Below, piece after piece: positions 34,407-39,809 of a stretch of DNA of 39,809 nt. The position numbers and the translations under genes are program-made. Position 1 is the first letter of the stretch, and each line of letters begins with the position of its first letter. The DNA is from Betaproteobacteria bacterium (GTDB lineage: Bacteria > Pseudomonadota > Gammaproteobacteria > Burkholderiales > SG8-39): the NCBI GenBank assembly GCA_004298385.1, contig SCTX01000034.1, positions 1 to 39,809 on the forward strand. The letters are read 5' to 3'. The notes under the pieces are model-generated. The model was not told where the DNA came from, did no database searches, and was given only the letters and a program-made list of their open reading frames with translations.

Positions 34407-35552
34407 ATGGCTGGATTCGGAGCAAAGCCACCCTATACCTCTCCGGCCCCGTACGGGCTGCGGGGCCTGCTATCACTTGCGCAACCCCCAGTCACAAGCA
34501 ACGTGCTCTCATCCCCGGGCCAGACGTCGATGCGCACCCTGGCGTCGATAGGCCGGCCAGGTCTTATCGGCGCGCGCCTTCCTGCCGGCGCGCCGGGTCC
34601 CTTTATACAACGCGGATTTGGCGCTGTTTCCTCATTGCTGAGTCCGCCACCGCAACCTGCGGCGTACAACAGCGCCGCAGCGGTCGCTGTGAGGTTCGAG
34701 CGTTTTCTGCGGAACATCGCCCTCACCGACGCTCAATTTGCGGACGGCGAAACAAAACTTCGGACGGTGACATCCTGCCTCAACCGAGCGTACTGGGGGC
34801 ATAACGACGAGAATTTGAACCGTGTGCTCGCTGGCTCTTGGTCGAAACAGACACGAGTCCGCCCGCCGCGAGACATCGACATGCTGTTTGTGCTTCCCTA
34901 TGCGGTATATGCCCGTTACGAACAGCGAGCAGGAAACAAGCAGTCGCAACTGCTCCAGGAAATTAGAGGGTTCCTCCTTCAGGTATCTCCGCGCACGGAA
35001 ATGAGCGGTGACGGCCAGGTGGTGCTCGTTAAATTTGACAGTTATGCAGTCGAGGTCGCACCGGCCTTCTTACTTGATAACTACAAGCAGTATTGGATTT
35101 GCGACACCAACAACGGCGGGCGCTATAAGGTCGCAGACCCGGCCGCTGAAGTATCCAGCATCGAGTTCGCCGACAAGGGGACCATCGGGAACGTCCGCCG
35201 GCTCACGCGGATGATGAAGAAATGGCAGAAGTACTGCAACGTGCCATTAAAATCCTTCTGGATTGAACTACTCGCAGCCGATTTTCTCCGCCAGTGGCAA
35301 TACCGCGCCCAAGGCCACGCTTTCCATGACTGGATGGTGCGTGATTTTCTGACGTTCTTGCTGGGTCGCCGCTTCACTTATTTGACGGTACCAGGCACCT
35401 TCGAACTCATCTGGCTCGGCGATAAGTGGTACTCGAAAGCGGTTACCGCCTACCGCCGCGCGATGAAGGCGTGCGACCTTGAGTACGAAGCATGCCCGTA
35501 CTTGGCTCGCGACGAGTGGCAAGGCATTTTCGGACCAGATTTCCAGGGTTGA
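34407..35552 (+). CDS. CD-NTase (cGAS/DncV-like nucleotidyltransferase), SMODS type
   Basis: A 381-aa protein. After a Pro/Gly/Ala-rich N-terminal stretch (about 1-88), the catalytic core begins at AVRFERFLRNIALTDAQ. The signature GSWSKQT has Gly143-Ser144, followed by DID (Asp156 and Asp158) for metal binding. A third acidic position is Glu216 in AVEVAPAF, the site where Asp or Glu is found. The C-terminal half is an alpha-helical domain with RRLTRMMKKWQK. Such enzymes make cyclic di- or trinucleotides on phage infection and activate an effector in CBASS defence. The next gene, 4 nt away, is a two-TM SLATT-like protein. The start at 34407 is coupled to the leader; a later Met at about residue 42 is possible. 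Confidence 0.85.
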   Translation: MAGFGAKPPYTSPAPYGLRGLLSLAQPPVTSNVLSSPGQTSMRTLASIGRPGLIGARLPAGAPGPFIQRGFGAVSSLLSPPPQPAAYNSAAAVAVRFERFLRNIALTDAQFADGETKLRTVTSCLNRAYWGHNDENLNRVLAGSWSKQTRVRPPRDIDMLFVLPYAVYARYEQRAGNKQSQLLQEIRGFLLQVSPRTEMSGDGQVVLVKFDSYAVEVAPAFLLDNYKQYWICDTNNGGRYKVADPAAEVSSIEFADKGTIGNVRRLTRMMKKWQKYCNVPLKSFWIELLAADFLRQWQYRAQGHAFHDWMVRDFLTFLLGRRFTYLTVPGTFELIWLGDKWYSKAVTAYRRAMKACDLEYEACPYLARDEWQGIFGPDFQG

Positions 35553-35556
35553 GAGC

Positions 35557-36066
35557 ATGGACGACCCGAGGGAGTCCCTTATTCAAGAATGCAAGAGGCA
35601 GGAAGACTCCTGCCTCCACACGTCGACTAGTCTTTTCATCTGGCTGCGTGTCCTGCGCTATCTCCACGCGGCCTCCATCGTGCTTCCGTTAATTCTTAGC
35701 GGAATTGCGGGATGGAAAATGCTCGGAACGGTGGATAGCGACGCGATACGTTGGACTGCAGGGACGTGCGCATTGCTTGCCGGCCTGATTCCTTCGGTTT
35801 TTTCTGCCCTGAAGTTTGACGACCACCTTTCGTTATGCAAGCTGTTGGCGGCAGAGTTTAAGAATCTTCAAGACCGATTCCGGCAATTGGCTGTAACAGG
35901 TGTGGGAAAGACATTCGAACAAGTTGAGACAGAGTTTCGCCCGCTTGCGGACAGACTTGAAAAGGCGCGAAGCTACAGTTACACAGCTCCGGAATGGGCA
36001 TTTAAGTGCGCGCAAAAGAAAATTAGAGCCGGCGACTACGATTTCGACGTAGACAAGAAGGACTAG
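35557..36066 (+). CDS. SLATT-like two-TM effector protein
   Basis: A 169-aa protein starting at the ATG at 35557, 4 nt after the CD-NTase stop. An N-terminal helical region (1 to about 27) precedes two TM helices, about 28-52 (WLRVLRYLHAASIVLPLILSG) and about 65-88 (WTAGTCALLAGLIPSVFSAL). A helical tail follows with FKNLQDRFRQLAVTG and LEKARSYSYTAPEW. The plan is that of SLATT (SMODS and SLOG associating two-TM) effectors, which are predicted to open pores when activated by a cyclic nucleotide made by the partner CD-NTase. The last 44 nt overlap the convergent methyltransferase gene. No cap2/cap3-type ubiquitin-like genes are present. Confidence 0.65.
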   Translation: MDDPRESLIQECKRQEDSCLHTSTSLFIWLRVLRYLHAASIVLPLILSGIAGWKMLGTVDSDAIRWTAGTCALLAGLIPSVFSALKFDDHLSLCKLLAAEFKNLQDRFRQLAVTGVGKTFEQVETEFRPLADRLEKARSYSYTAPEWAFKCAQKKIRAGDYDFDVDKKD

Positions 36067-37003
36067 CGGGCCGTTCCGCTAGCCGGCGGCCTGGCGCGAT
36101 GCCTAGCTGACTCATTTCACCGACACAACTCATCCCCGGAGTCATTTCAGCAATACGACTGATGGCATTATCGTAGTACTGCTTGTCCTTCTCGAACCCG
36201 ATGAACCGTCGGCCAGTGCTGATGCAGGCGACGGCAGTTGTACCAGAGCCCATGCAGTTGTCGAGTACAATGCCACCGGGATTGGTGTAGGTCTTAACCA
36301 GGTATTCGAAGAGCCCGACGGGCTTTTGCGTTGGATGAGCTACCTGCCCTTCGCTTTCCGCCGTTTTGAAATACTGCACGGTTCTTGGATAGCGCTTTCC
36401 ATCCTTGTTTTTGACCAGCACGGCGCGCTGGGGCCCATAAACCGCGATCGGTCTTAACGCTTTGCCCTTGTTGTAGGGTTCCCCATCGGTCATTTGTGGG
36501 CAGTACGCGACCGGCTTCTTCGAAAATATCAGCACGTCCTCGTGCGCAACAAGTGGGCGTTTCTTTGCGTTCAGGTATCCCATTGCCTTGCTTTTCTCCC
36601 ACACCCACGAGTAGCGGAACAAGCATGGATTGCTCATCACCAGAGCAGACGTGAACGGCTGCGCTGCTGTTAGGACGATAGCGCCGGTGGCCTTGATGAC
36701 ACGCTCGTAGGCGGCCCAAAGAGGCTTGAAAGGTATCACGGCGTCCCATTTGCACTGCGTCGTGCCGTAAGGCAAGTCGCACAGAACCATGTCCACGCAG
36801 CCGTCCGGCAAGCGGGCCATGCCCATCAGGCAGTCCTCGTTGAATATTCGGTTTTCGTATTCACAGCTCACCCACGATGCGACAGTCGAGTTCTGCCTCC
36901 TATTGCGCGGCTTCTTGGCATATTGCGTTGGCAGGCGTAGGCTGTAGCGTGCGTTCGCCACAAATAGCGGCCTGCAAGACCGCAACAAGACAAAACTAAC
37001 CAT
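36023..37003 (-). CDS. Beta-class DNA methyltransferase (N4/N6)
   Basis: A 326-aa enzyme from the ATG at 37003, with GAGGG about 8 nt upstream; a GTG at 36871 just before the conserved EYENRIFNEDCL is a shorter alternative. Motif IV (DLPYG, residues 76-80, a variant of D/N-P-P-Y) precedes motif I (DNCMGSGTTAVA), the order that defines the beta class. It transfers a methyl group from SAM to N6-adenine or N4-cytosine. VAHPTQKPVGLFEYLV is a typical motif before motif I. No restriction enzyme is visible next to it. It diverges from the NTPase/helicase-like gene and overlaps the SLATT-like gene end by 44 nt. The C-terminal 25 residues look unconserved (Arg/Ser-rich). Confidence 0.9.
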   Translation of the reverse strand: MVSFVLLRSCRPLFVANARYSLRLPTQYAKKPRNRRQNSTVASWVSCEYENRIFNEDCLMGMARLPDGCVDMVLCDLPYGTTQCKWDAVIPFKPLWAAYERVIKATGAIVLTAAQPFTSALVMSNPCLFRYSWVWEKSKAMGYLNAKKRPLVAHEDVLIFSKKPVAYCPQMTDGEPYNKGKALRPIAVYGPQRAVLVKNKDGKRYPRTVQYFKTAESEGQVAHPTQKPVGLFEYLVKTYTNPGGIVLDNCMGSGTTAVACISTGRRFIGFEKDKQYYDNAISRIAEMTPGMSCVGEMSQLGIAPGRRLAERPASPSCLRRNRSRRL

Positions 37004-37106
37004 CGCTAATGCCCTCGCTGGACGTAATTTATTTCCTCGCTACTGCAGCCTGTGAGGCGGGTTGTGCCCTCGCCAGCGTGCAGGTGCGCGCCATAGGGGG
37101 CCGCCA

Positions 37107-39809
37107 ATGAGCGAACCCCGCGGGCTGCTGCATCGTCTCCTCGATTACATCGGCGAGCAGGCCAAGGATATTGACCCGCACGGTTACAAGATGAGCGCGG
37201 CCAAGGGATTTATTCGCCGGCCTGCGGACATCGCCGGGCTGCCCGGCGTCGAAACTGACCTCAAAATTACAGGGGACCACGTCTGGCTGCGCATCCCGCG
37301 ACTAATTGCGTCAAAGCCGCAAGCCGTGGCCGAAACCTTCAAGGGGATGATACGCGTCAGCAATGACCCGGACGGACCGCCACCCTCAATAGATGAGCCG
37401 GCGTTCCTACACCGCCTGAACAACGCAACCAAAGATATGCCCCCGGACGAGCGCGAGATTTGGGAAGCGCAAAGCCGCGCGACGCTTGTACAGGCTGTCG
37501 AAGCCTATACGGTGGTTTGGCAGTCCTGGGCTGCAGGGGAACGACCCCGGCGCAAGACTATCGCCCTATATGGCGACGTCTTTGCCCTGAAGCAGCAACT
37601 CGACTCGGAGGAGACAGCAAAACCGCAGGAGTTCGTCTGGGGCATCGGCGTTGCGACATGGAAATTGAGATTTGAGGGCGGCTCTATTGATTTCGAGTAC
37701 CCGCTGCTCACGCAGACCGTTGAAATCTCGCTGGATGAGAAGTCCATGGCCCTTGAAATCCGGCCACGGGCAACCGAAACACGGATTGAGTTCGACGCAA
37801 TAATTGCCTGTCAGGTGCGGGGTGCGGCTGAAGTCGAGCACGCTATGCGGGAACACCTTGCGAGAACCAAGGAGCATCCCGCCACACCCTTCGACTCATC
37901 CAGTTATTCCGACGTGCTGAAGCTCGCCGCTGGTAGCCTCGATAGCGAAGGAAGCTACCAGGAAATACTGACGATTGGCAGGCCGGTGCCTCCAATCGGT
38001 GACCACCTGGCGGTTACCGACGCGTGGGTGCTGCTTTCCAGGCCGCGCTCGAACCACTACCTCTTCGAGGACCTGAAGCGGTTGCAGGAGAAGCTCCTCG
38101 CCGGGTGCGAAATTCCCCTAGGCCCGCTATCGTTGGTGACGCCTCCCTCCGACCAACCAGTTGACTACGAAGCAGTGCGATTTAGGGGGATCTCCAGCCG
38201 CGGCACGCCGGACGGCGGGAAGAAGCCAGAGGAGCTGTATTTCGCGCTCCCCTATAACGATGAGCAGGTCACCATCGTTCAGCGGCTCGAGCGAGCACCC
38301 GGCGTCTGCGTCCAAGGCCCTCCCGGAACCGGCAAGACCCACACCATTGCCAATATCATCTGCCATTACCTGGCGACCGGCCGGCGGGTCCTTGTAACGT
38401 CCCGCGGTGAACCGGCGCTGGAAGTGCTCCAGGAGAAAATCCCGGAAGAAGTCCGTGCGCTTACCGTAGCACTCCTGACAAGCGACCGGGAGGGGGTGCG
38501 CCAGTTCCAGGCATCCATCGAAGCCATCCAGCACCAGGTATCCCAACTCAATCCGGAACTGACGAGGCAGCAGGTTCAGACGCTGATGAGCGCGATTGAC
38601 CGCGCCCATTCGGAACTTGGGAAGCTCGACGCCCGTGTTGACGAAATAGCGCTTGCGCAGCTATCCGACGTTACCGTCGACGGCGTAGAGATGCGCGCAC
38701 AGAAGCTGGCGGAACTGGTAGTTGCTGGGCAGTCCCAGCACGAGTGGTTCGAGGATGCCGTTACGCTCATCCCGGAAAACGCGCCTCCTTTGAGCGAAGA
38801 TGAAGCTGGCCAGCTTCGGGAAGCACGTCGAAAGCTTGGCGCTGACCTCGTCTACGCCAGCGCCCGGATACCGTCGGCCGATGCACTACCGCTAGCAAAA
38901 GATGTGGCCGCATTGCACCAAGTGCTCTCGAAAATGCATGAAATCGAGGCGCAAGTTGCCAACGGAAACCTTCTCCCGCTTAAAGCAACAACACCGCCTG
39001 TGCTTGCCGCTGCGCGGGAACTCGTCGCACAGATTAACGAAGCGGCCGCATTGGCCGAGGAACTTGCGGCTGTCGACGGGGACTGGCCACTCGAGCTTCG
39101 AGTGAAATGCCGCCTCCCTTCGTTTGCGTCTGAGCATGCCGCGCTCGAAGCGCTGCTCACTGACTTGGATAACTTGATTGTTGCTCGGGCCGAGCTTCTC
39201 AAGCGACCGGTTGAATTTCCCGAGGCGGGGCTTTCGGCACAAAAAACGCGAGAAGCAGTCGCCAGAGCGGCAGAAACCGGGAAACCGTTCAACCTTATTT
39301 CCATCGGCGTGAGCGAGGCGAAGGCACATATTGCCGCAGTGCGTGTTTCCGGTCTGGTGCCAACTAGTCAGGAGGACTGGGCACACGTTCACGGATATGT
39401 TCAGCTCCACGAGCATGTGCTGTCGTTCGTGACTCGCTGGAACCAGTTTTCGGGCGACTTGGCGGTCCCGCAGTTGGAAGGTGGGGTCACCGCGCTCCGG
39501 CGTATTGAGGGAATCGCCAACGCAGCACGTAAAGCGCACCAGCTAGCGACGCAATACGACGCCGTTTTGTCGAAAAAGGCCGAGGCGGTGTTTGAGCGCA
39601 CGCCGGCGAAGGACCTCGCCGGAACGGCCCAGCAACTCCGTGGCGTACGGGAACAGCTAATGCGCCACCTTACGCGCGCAGAGCTGTCGCACGCAGCTAC
39701 CGAGCTTGCAGGCCTACAGGAAAAGCTGGCGGGCACAACTGGCCCAGTGTCGGATGACCTGCGACTGTTTGTGGAAACGGGTCTCGGTGACCCAAGTCTT
39801 GCACCGGAG
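37107..39809 (+). CDS. 5' part of a large SF1-like helicase/ATPase of an accessory island (901 residues visible)
   Basis: A single uninterrupted frame runs from the ATG at 37107 (GGGGG 9 nt upstream) to the window end, 901 codons. It starts MSEPRGLLHRLLDYIGEQAK and has an N-terminal domain of about 400 residues with no family I can name. Walker A is GPPGTGKT at residues 404-411, followed by HTIANIICHYLATGRRVLVTSRGEPALEVL (motif Ia-like), as in the AAA_11/DNA2-NAM7 type of SF1 helicase. A long helical, coiled-coil-like stretch then extends to the edge; Walker B and motifs III-VI are not reached. The pattern suits a defence-island helicase. It diverges from the methyltransferase gene. The function is unproven. 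Confidence 0.8.
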   Translation, partial: MSEPRGLLHRLLDYIGEQAKDIDPHGYKMSAAKGFIRRPADIAGLPGVETDLKITGDHVWLRIPRLIASKPQAVAETFKGMIRVSNDPDGPPPSIDEPAFLHRLNNATKDMPPDEREIWEAQSRATLVQAVEAYTVVWQSWAAGERPRRKTIALYGDVFALKQQLDSEETAKPQEFVWGIGVATWKLRFEGGSIDFEYPLLTQTVEISLDEKSMALEIRPRATETRIEFDAIIACQVRGAAEVEHAMREHLARTKEHPATPFDSSSYSDVLKLAAGSLDSEGSYQEILTIGRPVPPIGDHLAVTDAWVLLSRPRSNHYLFEDLKRLQEKLLAGCEIPLGPLSLVTPPSDQPVDYEAVRFRGISSRGTPDGGKKPEELYFALPYNDEQVTIVQRLERAPGVCVQGPPGTGKTHTIANIICHYLATGRRVLVTSRGEPALEVLQEKIPEEVRALTVALLTSDREGVRQFQASIEAIQHQVSQLNPELTRQQVQTLMSAIDRAHSELGKLDARVDEIALAQLSDVTVDGVEMRAQKLAELVVAGQSQHEWFEDAVTLIPENAPPLSEDEAGQLREARRKLGADLVYASARIPSADALPLAKDVAALHQVLSKMHEIEAQVANGNLLPLKATTPPVLAAARELVAQINEAAALAEELAAVDGDWPLELRVKCRLPSFASEHAALEALLTDLDNLIVARAELLKRPVEFPEAGLSAQKTREAVARAAETGKPFNLISIGVSEAKAHIAAVRVSGLVPTSQEDWAHVHGYVQLHEHVLSFVTRWNQFSGDLAVPQLEGGVTALRRIEGIANAARKAHQLATQYDAVLSKKAEAVFERTPAKDLAGTAQQLRGVREQLMRHLTRAELSHAATELAGLQEKLAGTTGPVSDDLRLFVETGLGDPSLAPE

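Overview
The window is one GC-rich chromosomal segment, most likely from a betaproteobacterium. The best pointers are an EF-P carrying Arg32 next to the EF-P arginine rhamnosyltransferase EarP (a beta/gamma-proteobacterial trait), short intergenic gaps, a class II (B12-dependent) ribonucleotide reductase and a sulfur-relay gene set. These suggest a metabolically versatile, perhaps sulfur-oxidising and oxygen-sensitive lifestyle. The genus cannot be fixed from the sequence alone.

Layout. 1-2118: the end of an unknown gene, then efp and earP (both minus). 2143-8003: a three-gene minus-strand signalling operon: a secreted TPR-CHAT protease-like protein, a CHASE2-class III adenylate cyclase and a FecR-like secreted protein. 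8204-11700: a catabolic-looking patch (SDR, amidohydrolase, MFS carrier and the N-terminal remnant of a D-aminoacylase) marked by three copies of a 20-nt motif. 11854-16167: a giant acyl-CoA dehydratase activase with two complete ASKHA domains. 16226-19656: a second MFS carrier, an EEP-family hydrolase, a bacteriohemerythrin and a lipoprotein. 19838-31139: sulfur handling (rhodanese, TusA/YeeD-like, YeeE/TsuA-like transporter, DsrE-like proteins) interleaved with GT2 and GT39 glycosyltransferases, two radical SAM enzymes, an FAD oxidoreductase and a universal stress protein. 31278-34193: nrdJ.

34236-39809 is a visibly more AT-rich accessory island. It holds three tandem 19-22-nt repeats, a terminator, a 15-codon leader ORF, a CD-NTase, a SLATT-like two-TM protein (a candidate minimal nucleotide-signalling defence pair), a beta-class DNA methyltransferase, and a large NTPase/helicase-like gene running off the window end.

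Three intergenic regions (795-877, 11735-11820, and 17479-17606 on the minus strand) carry diverged copies of one structured two-hairpin repeat that ends in a GTAATGARCTCTAA-like block. This repeat family, the CHAT/CHASE2-cyclase/FecR operon and the CD-NTase/SLATT pair are the items most worth following up. No tRNA, rRNA, CRISPR array or complete insertion sequence was seen.
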